From Kluyvera sp036759925 (GTDB lineage: Bacteria > Pseudomonadota > Gammaproteobacteria > Enterobacterales > Enterobacteriaceae): a stretch of 64,000 nucleotides of DNA. Numbering within the stretch: position 1 is the first letter of the stretch; every line of letters begins with the position of its first letter. The notes under the pieces are model-generated. The model was not told where the DNA came from and made no database searches. It saw only the letters and a program-made list of their open reading frames with translations. Location: positions 62,001 through 126,000 of the forward strand of contig NZ_JAPKIB010000008.1 of the NCBI RefSeq assembly GCF_036759925.1, in the 5' to 3' direction. The position numbers and the translations under genes were made by a program. Positions 9,599 to 18,894 of the stretch are shown piece by piece.

Positions 9599-9775
9599 TT
9601 TTTGCGCCTCGTTATCATCCAAAATTTGCCATGAAGTTCTAAATAGACTCACGGTTAAATCCTTCCACCGGGGGCGTGGCTTAATAAAATACTCAGCAGA
9701 TAACTGCGGTTAAGCTTGAGCACCCCTGGCGATGTAAAGTCTACAACGTCGTTCAAAACTTACAAGTGTGAACTC
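9599..9775 (-). promoter_or_regulatory. ompA promoter and long 5' leader
   Basis: The leader of about 130 bases before the ompA ATG and the upstream stretch reading TTGTAAGTTTTGAACG...TAGACTTTAC on the minus strand resemble the well-known E. coli ompA promoter and stabilising leader. The transcription start near 9731 is inferred from the known leader length, not seen directly. RBS GAGGCGC precedes the ATG, the region where MicA pairs in E. coli. Confidence 0.65.
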
Positions 9776-9919
9776 CGTCAGGCTTATGAAAAAAAAAGAG
9801 TTGTATATGCAATATTTAACAAATATGTCGAAAAATTAATCGATATAAAATACCGCGAACCGCACCAGACAAGCGTTCTGTCTAAAATCAGTCATAAAAT
9901 CGTGAAGATAAAAAGACAG

Positions 9920-9944
9920 CAAAAAAAATCCCAGGAATAATCCT
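9920..9944 (-). terminator. Weak terminator-like hairpin after sulA
   Basis: On the minus strand just downstream of sulA, AGGATTATTCCT can fold into a short stem and is followed by GGGATTTTTTTT. The stem is short, so this is tentative. Confidence 0.4.
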
Positions 9945-9952
9945 AATTTCAC

Positions 9953-10462
9953 TCAATGATACAAATTGGAGTGAATTTTTAGCCCATTAAATTGTCCTGT
10001 TGAATGAGATGCAGGCTGAACTGGTCGCATAATGAGCACCATCGCGTTACCTTCCTCCGCAGCACGTTGTAATCGGGCATGTTCTTCCGCTGATAATTCA
10101 TCCGTCAGCCAGCCGATAACCACACTATAATTTCCGGTACGGGATGCCCGAACCATAGAATCAAGCATATCGTAGGGAGACATCTGGCGCAGTTGCATAA
10201 CTTTCGTTAGTGGCAGACCGGATGACTGTACCCACTCGCGGCTCAACTTTTGTTGCGGCGTTAGCCAAAGCTGCCAGCGGGACTGCTGACCGAGCTGCTG
10301 CAGCAACGGTAGAAGTAATAGCTGCGCCATCATCGGCTGATCTTCCCGATAGAGGACTTCGCTGATCAAAGCAGCAGACGGCACTTTTACAGGCGTAAAA
10401 GTATGGGAAGCGGAAGTCGTCACCGCAGCAGAAGAATGATTTACAACACCAGAAGTATACAT
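9953..10462 (-). CDS. sulA: SOS cell-division inhibitor SulA
   Basis: Inhibitor of FtsZ polymerisation made on DNA damage and removed by Lon. It has 169 residues, an acidic-hydrophobic core (LLLPLLQQLGQQSRWQLWLTP), and ends in KIHSNLYH, the C-terminal tail recognised by Lon in E. coli SulA. It lies between ompA and the divergent tfoX gene, as in other enterics, and a LexA box sits 22 bases upstream of the start. Confidence 0.95.
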   Translation of the reverse strand: MYTSGVVNHSSAAVTTSASHTFTPVKVPSAALISEVLYREDQPMMAQLLLLPLLQQLGQQSRWQLWLTPQQKLSREWVQSSGLPLTKVMQLRQMSPYDMLDSMVRASRTGNYSVVIGWLTDELSAEEHARLQRAAEEGNAMVLIMRPVQPASHSTGQFNGLKIHSNLYH

Positions 10463-10483
10463 AGTTAATCCAGCCCTGTGGGT

Positions 10484-10503
10484 TACTGTATGAATATACA
10501 GTA
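10484..10503 (-). promoter_or_regulatory. LexA box (SOS operator) of sulA
   Basis: CTGT-N8-ACAG within TACTGTATGAATATACAGTA, a near-perfect SOS box with both outer TA pairs conserved, just upstream of the sulA start. The high symmetry implies tight LexA control. Confidence 0.93.
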
Positions 10504-10680
10504 CTACCCCAAAGATTAAAGATCAACCTCATTTTCTGAAAGCAACTCGCAAAAATGCACTCTAAATGCCCCTGAGGGCAAATTCATCTTGCCGTGCCGA
10601 AAGAACGCGCCTATGTTGCTTATTATGCCTTCCATTAACAAATCTAATGCATCCATGTCCATGATTATTAAGGATTAATC

Positions 10681-11298
10681 ATGAAAAAAATATCATATAA
10701 ACGGATTTATCAGTCCCAGAAATATTTTTCGCTGTTGGGCAAAATTAAGTCACGGGCGCTGTTCGGCGGCTATAGCCTTGCCGTCAACAATGCCGTGTTT
10801 GCAATGGTCTCTGAAGGGGAGCTGTACCTAAGGATGTGCGAGGAGAGTGCGCCATACCAGGCTAAACATTCGCCGCCATTATTAACGTTACGCAAGAGAG
10901 GGGGTTCACAGCAGTTAAAGTATTTCCATGTCGACAGTATGCTTTGGTCCGATCAGCCGACGTTATTACAACTGGGGCAATTCTCACTGGCAGACGCACA
11001 GAGGGAGAAAAATCAGCAGGGGCCGCTGAGGATAAAAGATCTACCCAATCTCTCTTTTCATATGGAACTGTTGCTGAGTGAAGCGGGCATTAAGGATGTT
11101 CGAATGCTACAGCAGATAGGCGCGGAAAAGGCGTGGTTAGCGCTTCGACGCATTCGCAAACAGCTCAGTATTAATGTGCTGTACTCATTGGAAGGCGCGA
11201 TCGCTGGCGTTCATGCCGCAGCGCTCCCGGCGCAACGGCGACAGGAGCTGCTGGAATGGGCATTGGCCTATGCCCATGATGCTGACGTTATGCCATAA
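10681..11298 (+). CDS. tfoX: Competence regulator TfoX/Sxy
   Basis: Sxy/TfoX acts with CRP at CRP-S promoters to switch on DNA-uptake genes. The 205-residue protein has the N-terminal TfoX domain (SRALFGGYSLAVNNAVFAMV...LYLRM) and the C-terminal TfoX domain (NLSFHMELLLSEAGIKDVRML...GAEKAWLALRRI). The position opposite sulA matches E. coli sxy. The gene end overlaps the convergent yccS gene by 11 bases. The upstream region (10504-10680) is A/T rich and could fold around the start codon, but I cannot define a CRP-S site. Confidence 0.92.
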   Translation: MKKISYKRIYQSQKYFSLLGKIKSRALFGGYSLAVNNAVFAMVSEGELYLRMCEESAPYQAKHSPPLLTLRKRGGSQQLKYFHVDSMLWSDQPTLLQLGQFSLADAQREKNQQGPLRIKDLPNLSFHMELLLSEAGIKDVRMLQQIGAEKAWLALRRIRKQLSINVLYSLEGAIAGVHAAALPAQRRQELLEWALAYAHDADVMP

Positions 11299-13414
11299 CC
11301 TGCTTTTGCAGGCGGCAGATTTCAGGTAACAACGAAATCATCAGGCCAATTTGTTGTAACACTAATGGCTCTTTGCTGTCCGGGCGAGGATCGAGATGTT
11401 GGATTCGCGCGGCTAAACCGCTTAATGCTAGCTGCACCCGCGCTTCATCAGAAGGCTGGTGGTGCAGCGCGTCATCGACGTAGCACACCGCATCGTCCAG
11501 AAGAGCCAGAATTTCCGCCGTCGTCAGTTTTTCCCGATGGGCACCCAAAGCGGAAATATAGCTGGTCAGAGTATGGTTCAGACACAGCAGACGAAACGCC
11601 GTTTCCCGCATTTCGGCGGTGACTTTCGGTTCGCTTGACATGTTTGAGACCACTGAGGCCAGTTCGGCATCACGGTTATGGGCATCTCGTCGCGCTATTC
11701 GATACGCCAGGCGGTTGTCTCTCCCCTGGTGGTATTGCTCAAGAATTGCATCCAGATAGCGGCAGTTGGCATCTACCGCGCGTTCCAGCACGCGAGGTAG
11801 GTTGCGGAATTTCCAGTCCGGCCAGATAAAGCTGACGGCGACCCAGGCTATACCGCAACCAATCAATGTATCCACCACGCGCGGCAGCGCCACTTCAAAG
11901 CCTTCACCGAGCAGGTTAAAACATAGCAGCACCAATAACGTGATAAACATTGTGGCGTGCGCATACTGAACGTTGCGAAAGGCAAAGAACAGTACGCCGG
12001 TGACAACAATCAGTGCCAGTTGGCCCTCAAGCGAAGGTACCAGCCATAGTATCGGCAACCCAAGCGCCACGCCGACTAACGTACCGATGATACGCAGCGC
12101 CAGGCGGTGACGGGTGGCGTTATAGTTGGGCTGGCAAACAAACAGACTAGTGAGCAGGATCCAGTAGCCATGCTCTAAACCGGTAAACTGAATAAACGCA
12201 TAGCCTGCGCACAGCACCAGCGACATACGCACCGCATGACGAAATAGCGCCGATTCCGGCGACATATTGCGGCTCAGGCGTGAGCGAATATCGGCAAAAC
12301 CGTGCAGGCTATCGTCCGCCAGCAGGGTTTCCGTTTCACTTTTTGCCTGCGATTGCAGTTGTTCAGACTCGATGGTTGCCAACTGCGCATCGATGGCGCG
12401 TAGGTTGTTGAGTAAAAAGCCAAGCGCTTTCATCTGTTCTGGTGCGGCACCGCTGGCGCGAACGCGATCTAACGCTGCATCGAGATGGGAAAACGCGCGC
12501 TCGAACCGGGCGTCATGCTGGTAGGGTGTACGCAGCAAAATGGCTTTTGCCAGATCCTGACAGGCTATCGATTGCATGGAGAGCAGGCGCTGGAAGCGGA
12601 ACATCACGTCGCTGTAGCGGAAGGTATCTCGCAATGCCTGGTACTGGATATGTGATGAACTGGCTCGTTCATGAATATCCTGGGCGACAAAATAGTAGTG
12701 CAGCGTTCGGCGAGTGCTGCGCTGCCCGCGGTCACCGCGCAGGCGCGTTAATAGAGACGCTTTGGTTTGATTGAGCGTCGCCATTAGCTGCCCATTCGCC
12801 AGCGCCAGCTCATACAGCGGTGCCTGGTCTTCATCATCGAGGTCCGGGTCAAACAGACGCGACTTTAGCTCAAGATAGCGGGAAAGCTGCTCATAGCTGC
12901 GGGCGAGATTATCCTGCAACGGACGAATAGGAAAGATCAGGTGCCCGGTTAGCGTCAGCACGTTATACCAGACAGCGCCGGCAATCAGCAGCACTGGCTG
13001 TTGATACCAGTGCGCGTAGAGCGAGACCCCAAGCATGGTGTAAATGGCAATCAGCAGCGCACCAAAGGCGATGGTCGCGTAGCGTTGCCCCAGGCCGCCG
13101 AGCAGAATAAAGCCGATGGTCGAAATGGTTAAACCCAGCGCAAACAACCACGGCCATGGAAACAGCAGCTCGACCGACGCAGACGCGATAAAGAAACAGA
13201 TAAGGGTGATCACCAGGTTGCGCAACCGCCCGGTAAGTCTGTCATCAAGGTCGGTCAGCGCCGCAGCAACCACGCCCAGGGTGAGCGGAATAGTCAGTTT
13301 GGCATCGCCCAGCCACCAGGGCAGTGCGGTAGTGCCAACGAGCGCGATAAAGATTCTGGCGTTGTAGAGCCAGGTACTATTCCATGTATAGCGGCGAAGC
13401 AACGGGCTTAGCAT
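11288..13414 (-). CDS. yccS: FUSC-family inner-membrane protein YccS
   Basis: A 708-residue FUSC-type membrane protein of unverified transport role. Two sets of hydrophobic segments (roughly residues 15-150 and 390-510) each precede a long soluble helical region, the arrangement seen in FUSC/aromatic-acid exporter-like proteins. It lies 18 bases after yccF on the same strand, so the two are probably one transcript. Confidence 0.88.
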   Translation of the reverse strand: MLSPLLRRYTWNSTWLYNARIFIALVGTTALPWWLGDAKLTIPLTLGVVAAALTDLDDRLTGRLRNLVITLICFFIASASVELLFPWPWLFALGLTISTIGFILLGGLGQRYATIAFGALLIAIYTMLGVSLYAHWYQQPVLLIAGAVWYNVLTLTGHLIFPIRPLQDNLARSYEQLSRYLELKSRLFDPDLDDEDQAPLYELALANGQLMATLNQTKASLLTRLRGDRGQRSTRRTLHYYFVAQDIHERASSSHIQYQALRDTFRYSDVMFRFQRLLSMQSIACQDLAKAILLRTPYQHDARFERAFSHLDAALDRVRASGAAPEQMKALGFLLNNLRAIDAQLATIESEQLQSQAKSETETLLADDSLHGFADIRSRLSRNMSPESALFRHAVRMSLVLCAGYAFIQFTGLEHGYWILLTSLFVCQPNYNATRHRLALRIIGTLVGVALGLPILWLVPSLEGQLALIVVTGVLFFAFRNVQYAHATMFITLLVLLCFNLLGEGFEVALPRVVDTLIGCGIAWVAVSFIWPDWKFRNLPRVLERAVDANCRYLDAILEQYHQGRDNRLAYRIARRDAHNRDAELASVVSNMSSEPKVTAEMRETAFRLLCLNHTLTSYISALGAHREKLTTAEILALLDDAVCYVDDALHHQPSDEARVQLALSGLAARIQHLDPRPDSKEPLVLQQIGLMISLLPEICRLQKQVMA

Positions 13415-13432
13415 AGCGATTAGTCGTCCTGA

Positions 13433-13879
13433 TTACTGAAAACGGCGGCGTGCATTGGCTTCACGCGCCGCGCGTGCCACTTCCACTGGCACTACGCGTC
13501 GGCCCACCGGCCAAAGGGCGATGGCGGCAATTTTAAAGTTAGCGATACCGACGGGGATACCAATAATGGTGACACACTGGGCTATTCCGGCGACGATATG
13601 CGTCAGACATAGCCACCAGCCAAACAGCACGAACCAGACGATATTCAGCACGGTCCCACCTGCGTTCATCACGCCGTTTTTGGCTGCAGGGTCCAGCTCA
13701 TCGACATGAACGGCTTCGTTGCCGTAAGGTAATAACGACAGTTTGGTTATCTCCCAGCAGGAGCGGGTAAGCGGCAGCGTGATAACCAGAATGATGCTGA
13801 CCAGCGTCGCAAACAGCCAGCCCAGCGTTGTCAGAAATCCACCTAATACAAAATTCAAAATATTCAGAACTGTACGCAT
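13433..13879 (-). CDS. yccF: Inner-membrane protein YccF
   Basis: A 148-residue protein with two YccF domains, each made of paired hydrophobic segments (e.g. ILNFVLGGFLTTLGWLFATL and IVWFVLFGWWLCLTHIVAGI). The function is not established. It is first gene of a yccF-yccS unit divergent from helD; the promoters of both must lie in the 122-base gap 13880-14001. Confidence 0.88.
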   Translation of the reverse strand: MRTVLNILNFVLGGFLTTLGWLFATLVSIILVITLPLTRSCWEITKLSLLPYGNEAVHVDELDPAAKNGVMNAGGTVLNIVWFVLFGWWLCLTHIVAGIAQCVTIIGIPVGIANFKIAAIALWPVGRRVVPVEVARAAREANARRRFQ

Positions 13880-14001
13880 AAATCCCCTGTGCTGCGTTGT
13901 GAATAATAAGACCTGATGATTGTAACGTTTTTTTGCGCTGGAGCACCTATTCTCTGGCGGTTACACTGTGAGGTATCGAAAAAGTCAGGATTCGACACAA
14001 C

Positions 14002-16056
14002 ATGGAATTAAAAGCAACGACGCTGGGCAAGCGCATGGCGCAGCACCCCTACGACCGGGTTGAGATCCTCAATGCGGGCGTCAGAGTTTCCGGCCCTCAA
14101 CATGAATACCTCATTCCTTTCAACCAGCTCCTTGCGATTAACTGCAAGCGTGGCCTGGTGTGGGGGGAGCTGGAGTTTGTGTTGCCTGAGGACAAAGTTG
14201 TGCGTCTGCACGGAACTGAATGGGGAGAGACGCAGCGCTTTCACCGTCATTTAAGCGGGCTCTGGCAGCAGTGGGGCGTGGAGATGAGCGAAATTGCTGC
14301 TGAACTGCTCGAAAAGCAGTTGGCGATTATCGCTGGCAGCAGTGTGGAAACGCAGTGGCTCACGCGTCAACAGGCGAAAAAGATACGCGAGCAGATAATG
14401 CAGGCGCTGGAAGGTTTACCGCTGCCGACCGATCGCCTCGAGGCATTTGATAACTGCCGCGAGCCGTGGCAGCAGTGCCAGGCATGGTTCGCAGATAAAG
14501 AGAGTGGGCGTGCGCTGCATAATCAGCGTTATACCGATGCCATGCTCGAGCAGTACCATGAATTTTTCGAACAGATAGAGTCATCGCCGCTGAATGCCTC
14601 TCAGGCCAGGGCGGTGGTAAACGGCGAGCGTTCGCTGCTGGTGCTGGCGGGGGCTGGCAGTGGTAAAACGTCCGTGCTGGTGGCACGCGCGGGCTGGCTG
14701 CTGGCGCGCGGCGAAGCCTCTGCTGAGCAAATTCTGCTGCTGGCTTTTGGGCGCAAAGCGGCGCAGGAGATGGATGAGCGCCTGCAAACGCGCCTGCATA
14801 CCGATGCTATTACAGCGCGAACCTTCCACGCACTGGCGCTCCATATTATTCAGCAGGGCAGCAAAAAAGTGCCCGTGGTTAGCAAGCTAGAGAATGATAC
14901 AACTGCCCGTTATACGCTTTTTACCCAGTGCTGGCAGCAGCAGTGTCGGGAGAAAAAAGCTCAGGCTAAGGGCTGGCGGCAGTGGATACAGGATGAACTG
15001 GGCTGGGACGTTGCCGAGGGGAATTTCTGGGAAGATGAAAAGATCGTTAAGCGCATGGGCAGCCGCCTCGACCGCTGGGTGAGCCTGATGCGCATGCACG
15101 GCGGCTCGCAGGCGGAGATGATTGCTGGCGCCCCGGAAGAGGTACGCGATCTGTTTGGCAAACGCGTTAAGCTGATGGCTCCGTTGCTGAAAGCATGGAA
15201 AACGGCGCTGAAAGAAGAAAACGCCGTCGACTTCTCCGGGCTTATCCATCAGGCCATCAATATTCTGGAAAAAGGGCGCTTTGTCAGCCCGTGGAAGCAT
15301 ATTCTGGTTGATGAGTTTCAGGACATCTCCCCGCAGCGAGCCGCTTTGCTGGCAGCGCTGCGCAAACAGAATTCGCACACCTCGCTCTATGCCGTGGGCG
15401 ATGACTGGCAGGCAATCTATCGCTTTAGCGGCGCGCAACTGTCGCTGACAACCGCCTTTAATCACTATTTTGGTGAAGGCGATAACTGTGCGCTCGACAC
15501 CACTTACCGTTTCAACGGTCGTATTGGCGAAATTGCCAATCGCTTTATTCAGCAGAACCCTCATCAACTGAGTAAACCGCTCAACAGCCTGACGGCAGGC
15601 GATAAAAATGCGGTGACGCTGCTTGAGGACGATAAGCTCGATGCGCTGTTCGATAAGCTCAGCGGCTATGCCACCGAGGATCAGCGGATTCTGGTACTGG
15701 CGCGCTATCACCATCTGAAACCGGCTGCACTGGAAAAAGCGGTGACCCGCTGGCCGAAGCTGAATATCGATTTTATGACCGTTCACGCCAGCAAGGGCCA
15801 GCAGGCCGATTACGTTATCGTGCTGGGATTACAGGAAGGGTTTGATGGCTTCCCGGCGCCCGCGCGGGAGTCGATTATGGAACAAGCGTTGCTGCCTGCG
15901 CCGGAAGATTTCCCGGATGCCGAAGAACGTCGTTTGCTGTATGTGGCGATCACCCGCGCGCGTCTGCGCGTCTGGTTACTGTTTAATGCTAAACAGCCGT
16001 CACCGTTCGTCGATATTTTGAAGCAGCTATCGGTGCCAGTGGCACGTAAACCGTAA
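14002..16056 (+). CDS. helD: DNA helicase IV HelD
   Basis: UvrD/Rep-type superfamily 1 helicase (3'-5'), 684 residues, with an N-terminal HelD-specific region (about residues 1-190). Next come Walker A AGAGSGKTS, the DEFQD Walker B-like motif (HILVDEFQDISPQRAALLA), the GDDWQAIYRFSGA motif and a C-terminal VAITRARLRVWL motif. It is full length compared with E. coli HelD. Confidence 0.95.
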   Translation: MELKATTLGKRMAQHPYDRVEILNAGVRVSGPQHEYLIPFNQLLAINCKRGLVWGELEFVLPEDKVVRLHGTEWGETQRFHRHLSGLWQQWGVEMSEIAAELLEKQLAIIAGSSVETQWLTRQQAKKIREQIMQALEGLPLPTDRLEAFDNCREPWQQCQAWFADKESGRALHNQRYTDAMLEQYHEFFEQIESSPLNASQARAVVNGERSLLVLAGAGSGKTSVLVARAGWLLARGEASAEQILLLAFGRKAAQEMDERLQTRLHTDAITARTFHALALHIIQQGSKKVPVVSKLENDTTARYTLFTQCWQQQCREKKAQAKGWRQWIQDELGWDVAEGNFWEDEKIVKRMGSRLDRWVSLMRMHGGSQAEMIAGAPEEVRDLFGKRVKLMAPLLKAWKTALKEENAVDFSGLIHQAINILEKGRFVSPWKHILVDEFQDISPQRAALLAALRKQNSHTSLYAVGDDWQAIYRFSGAQLSLTTAFNHYFGEGDNCALDTTYRFNGRIGEIANRFIQQNPHQLSKPLNSLTAGDKNAVTLLEDDKLDALFDKLSGYATEDQRILVLARYHHLKPAALEKAVTRWPKLNIDFMTVHASKGQQADYVIVLGLQEGFDGFPAPARESIMEQALLPAPEDFPDAEERRLLYVAITRARLRVWLLFNAKQPSPFVDILKQLSVPVARKP

Positions 16057-16062
16057 GATAAG

Positions 16063-16086
16063 CCGGAGTCGCTGTTGCGACTCCGG
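16063..16086. terminator. Hairpin between helD and mgsA
   Basis: Perfect 10-bp inverted repeat CCGGAGTCGC / GCGACTCCGG with a 4-base loop lies between two convergent genes. There is no T-run on either side, so if it ends transcripts it probably does so weakly or protects 3' ends. Confidence 0.5.
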
Positions 16087-16099
16087 GCCTGGCGGACGC

Positions 16100-16558
16100 T
16101 TATTTCAGGCGTTCGGAGAGGTAGCGCTGATAGTCGGGGATCAGAATATCAACCGGCTCGCTAAAGTTCGGTGACTGGATGATAAAGTCGGCGGTGGACG
16201 CATTGGTGGCAACCGGGATGTTCCAGACGGTTGCCAGACGCAGCAGCGCCTTAACGTCCGGGTCGTGCGGTACGGCGTTTAGCGGGTCCCAGAAGAAGAT
16301 CAGGACGTCAATTTTACCTTCAGAAATCAGTGCGCCAACCTGCTGATCGCCGCCCATTGGGCCGCTCAGCATAGCTTTCACTTCCAGACCGGTGGCGCGT
16401 TGCACCAGGTTACCGGTGGTGCCGGTAGCTGACAGCGTATGCTGTGCCAGGCAATCCCGGTGGCGCTGCACCCATTTCATCAGCATATCTTTGCAGTGGT
16501 CGTGTGCCACCAGAGCAATGTGTTTACGCGCCGGTAAGGTGCGGGTCGTCAGTTCCAT
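16100..16558 (-). CDS. mgsA: Methylglyoxal synthase MgsA
   Basis: Converts dihydroxyacetone phosphate to methylglyoxal and phosphate, a bypass relieving sugar-phosphate stress. The 152-residue protein carries the family motifs LVAHDHCK, SATGTTGNL and SGPMGGDQQVGA (phosphate binding and catalytic Asp), and FFWDPL...PHDPDVKALLR. It is full length and convergent with helD, as in E. coli. Confidence 0.96.
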   Translation of the reverse strand: MELTTRTLPARKHIALVAHDHCKDMLMKWVQRHRDCLAQHTLSATGTTGNLVQRATGLEVKAMLSGPMGGDQQVGALISEGKIDVLIFFWDPLNAVPHDPDVKALLRLATVWNIPVATNASTADFIIQSPNFSEPVDILIPDYQRYLSERLK

Positions 16559-16692
16559 AAAGCCATTCCCTAAGTGTGTAATCCAGACAGATTACTGCAA
16601 GCAAATCAGCCTGCAAGCTCTGAATCGCAAAAATTTGACGCGCGACATCAGCGTGCTCGCGTACACTTAATCTATTAGCCAGGAGGATAATG

Positions 16693-17106
16693 ATGACAGA
16701 AAATGATATTGCCAACATTTTGACCAACACCCACACCATTGCGCTGGTAGGGGCGAGCGATAAACCTGACCGCCCGAGCTATCGGGTGATGAAATACCTG
16801 CTGGATCAAGGCTATCGCGTGATCCCGGTGTCACCGAAGGTGGCTGGCGGTACGCTATTGGGGCAGAAGGGCTACGCCACGCTTGCTGATGTGCCAGAGA
16901 AGGTCGATATGGTGGATGTGTTCCGCAATTCCGAAGCCGCATGGGGCGTGGCGCAGGAGGCGATTGCGATTGGCGCCAAAACGCTGTGGATGCAGCTTGG
17001 GGTGATTAACGAACAGGCGGCCGTGCTGGCGCGCAACGCGGGTCTGCAGGTGGTGATGGACCGTTGCCCTGCGATTGAGATCCCTCGTTTGGGCCTCGCG
17101 AAATAA
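16693..17106 (+). CDS. yccU: CoA-binding protein YccU
   Basis: Small single-domain Rossmann protein of the CoA-binding (succinyl-CoA synthetase-like) family, 137 residues. The nucleotide-binding segment is IALVGASDKPDRPSYRVMKYL and the family signature CPAIEIPRL is at the C-terminus. ATG 16693 lies 6 bases after AGGAGG; the ATG directly before it, at 16690, lies only 3 bases away, so I prefer the second. Biological role is not known to me. Confidence 0.88.
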   Translation: MTENDIANILTNTHTIALVGASDKPDRPSYRVMKYLLDQGYRVIPVSPKVAGGTLLGQKGYATLADVPEKVDMVDVFRNSEAAWGVAQEAIAIGAKTLWMQLGVINEQAAVLARNAGLQVVMDRCPAIEIPRLGLAK

Positions 17107-17130
17107 AGATGTTCACCGTCACTTCATAAC

Positions 17131-17156
17131 AAAAAACCCCGCAATGCGGGGTTTTG
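17131..17156. terminator. Bidirectional terminator between yccU and hspQ
   Basis: CCCCGC-AAT-GCGGGG stem flanked by A6 and T4, between the convergent yccU and hspQ genes. It can serve both strands. Confidence 0.88.
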
Positions 17157-17171
17157 TCATTAATGCGGCGA

Positions 17172-17489
17172 CTAGTTACGCAGCCGCGGTGCCTGTAGCT
17201 GTCGGCGGATGGTACGCGCCAGTTCATCCATCGTAGGTTGCTCTGGGTGATCTTCTCTCGGTTCGCTGCTCAACTGGGCTTCGGCCAGATAGGTGTGCAC
17301 CGGCTGGCCTTCGTCGTCTTCCATCACCACGTGATACCACGGCAAAGCACGAAGCTCGTCGCTTGCCGCCAGATCGTCGGGGTCAGGATCGTCAAGTGAG
17401 TAAACCGGGTCGATATCTACCACCACGCCCAGGTAGCCCAGCAGGGAATGACGCACCTGCTGGCCAATACCGAATTTGCTGGTAATCAT
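17172..17489 (-). CDS. hspQ: Heat-shock protein HspQ
   Basis: Hemimethylated-DNA-binding-domain protein that works as a specificity factor for Lon and promotes DnaA degradation in E. coli. The core KFGIGQQVRHSLLGYLGVVVDIDP is diagnostic. ATG 17489 gives 105 residues like E. coli; other in-frame starts (ATG 17492, GTG 17498) are possible, with GGGAGG just upstream. A sigma-32-like promoter precedes it. Confidence 0.92.
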   Translation of the reverse strand: MITSKFGIGQQVRHSLLGYLGVVVDIDPVYSLDDPDPDDLAASDELRALPWYHVVMEDDEGQPVHTYLAEAQLSSEPREDHPEQPTMDELARTIRRQLQAPRLRN

Positions 17490-17532
17490 CATACTCACCT
17501 CCCGGGAAATGGCGTTATCTCTGTATCTCTAC

Positions 17533-17560
17533 ATATATAGACACCATTTCGCTTTTCAAG
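17533..17560 (-). promoter_or_regulatory. Heat-shock (sigma-32-type) promoter of hspQ
   Basis: On the minus strand CTTGAAA, 13 bases, then CTATATAT resembles the sigma-32 consensus CTTGAAA-N(13-17)-CCCCATnT; the -35 is perfect and the -10 partial. It lies right after the rlmI stop and about 45 bases before the hspQ start, which fits known heat-shock control of hspQ. Confidence 0.6.
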
Positions 17561-18751
17561 TTACATGACGCGGCAGGCAAATCCTTTCAGGTACAATCCT
17601 TCCGGGTAGGTTGCAATCACCGGGTGATCGGCTGCCTGACGGAACTGCTCTATAAATTGTACATCACGACCGGCATCAATTGCGGCATCGGCGATGATTT
17701 TCTGGAATAAATCCGTCGTCATCAGGCCGGAGCAGGAGAAGGTCAGCAGCACACCGCCTGGATTCAGCAGTTGGATCGCCAGCATATTGATGTCTTTATA
17801 GCCGCGGCAGGCGCCCATCAGCTGGCTTTTATTTTCCACGAATTTCGGTGGATCCATGACGATCACATCGAACTTCTCGCCCTGGTCGCGGTATTTACGC
17901 AGCAGCTTAAAGACATCGTCGCGAACGAATTCGGCTTTGCTCAGGTCCAGCTTGTTCAGCTCGACGTTTTGACGTGCAACGTCCAGCGCTTCCTGAGAGG
18001 TGTCCACGCTAGTCACCTGGCTGCAGCCGCCCATCAGCGCGGAAACCGCAAAGCCTCCGGTGTAGGAGAAGCAGTTCAGGACGCGTTTATTCGCCACGTA
18101 GCGACGCGTTGCCAGACGGCTGTCGCGCTGGTCGAGGTAATAACCGGTTTTATGGCCACCCTGGATATCGACCAGCAGCTTCATGCCGTGCTCTTCAATC
18201 GGCAGCAGGGCAGGTGGCAGCTCGCCGGTCACTGGCCCTTGGGTCAGTTCCATGCCTTCTTTTTTACGTACGGCAACGTCGCTACGATCGTAAATCGCAC
18301 ATTGCGGATACAGCGTTTGCAGGGCGCTAATCAGCGCCGCACGCTGGTATTCCGCACCGGCACTCAGCAGCTGCAGCACCAGGAAGGAACCGAAGCGGTC
18401 GATAGTCACGCCCGGCAGGCCGTCAGACTCACCGGCGATCAGACGGTAGCTGTCCAGCCCGTCTTTCTGCGCCAGCCAGTCACGCCAGGTTTGCGCCTGC
18501 TGAAGACGACGTACGAAGAAGTCGATATCGATGGTTTCGTTGGCGTCGAATGTCCACACGCGAGCGCGGATTTGCGACGCTGGAGAATATGCGCCACGGG
18601 CTAACCATTTACCCTGATGATCAACAATATCAATGGTCTCACCGAGGCTAGCTTTGCCTTCCATGCGAGCAACCGCACCGGAAAAGACCCAGGGATGACG
18701 GCGCAGCAATGATTTTTCGCGCCCTTTGGCTAACACTAAACGTACACTCAT
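17561..18751 (-). CDS. rlmI: 23S rRNA m5C1962 methyltransferase RlmI
   Basis: Methylates cytosine 1962 of 23S rRNA using SAM. The 396-residue protein has an N-terminal PUA domain (SVRLVLAKGREKSLLRRHPWVFSGA...), an EEHGMKLLVDIQGGHKTGYY linker region and a Rossmann methyltransferase domain (VLNCFSYTGGFAVSALMGG). Catalytic motifs include MDPPKFVENKSQ and TFSCSG. It is full length and transcribed alone ahead of hspQ. Confidence 0.95.
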   Translation of the reverse strand: MSVRLVLAKGREKSLLRRHPWVFSGAVARMEGKASLGETIDIVDHQGKWLARGAYSPASQIRARVWTFDANETIDIDFFVRRLQQAQTWRDWLAQKDGLDSYRLIAGESDGLPGVTIDRFGSFLVLQLLSAGAEYQRAALISALQTLYPQCAIYDRSDVAVRKKEGMELTQGPVTGELPPALLPIEEHGMKLLVDIQGGHKTGYYLDQRDSRLATRRYVANKRVLNCFSYTGGFAVSALMGGCSQVTSVDTSQEALDVARQNVELNKLDLSKAEFVRDDVFKLLRKYRDQGEKFDVIVMDPPKFVENKSQLMGACRGYKDINMLAIQLLNPGGVLLTFSCSGLMTTDLFQKIIADAAIDAGRDVQFIEQFRQAADHPVIATYPEGLYLKGFACRVM

Positions 18752-18894
18752 AGTTTTTTATCTGACTATATAGGAAGGGATCAGGCTGCATTTTCCCGAC
18801 TTCGCTGCACAAATGCAACGAACAGCGGAAGAATGTCAGGGCAATTGGCGGTAGAGTGGGGTTAATCGTCTGAACCATACCGGAGGAGAACCGC

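Noticed and set aside
8483..9634. 383-codon plus-strand frame covering ompA
   Set aside because: Complement of the highly codon-biased ompA gene; no start signal or recognisable domain.
10536..10555. CRP-S site for tfoX autoregulation
   Set aside because: A TCGCA half-site is present at 10547-10551 but the partner half (CTGAA) does not match TGCGA or TGTGA at the required 6-base spacing.
14887..15786. 299-codon minus-strand frame inside helD
   Set aside because: Antisense shadow of a helicase whose motifs are intact on the plus strand.
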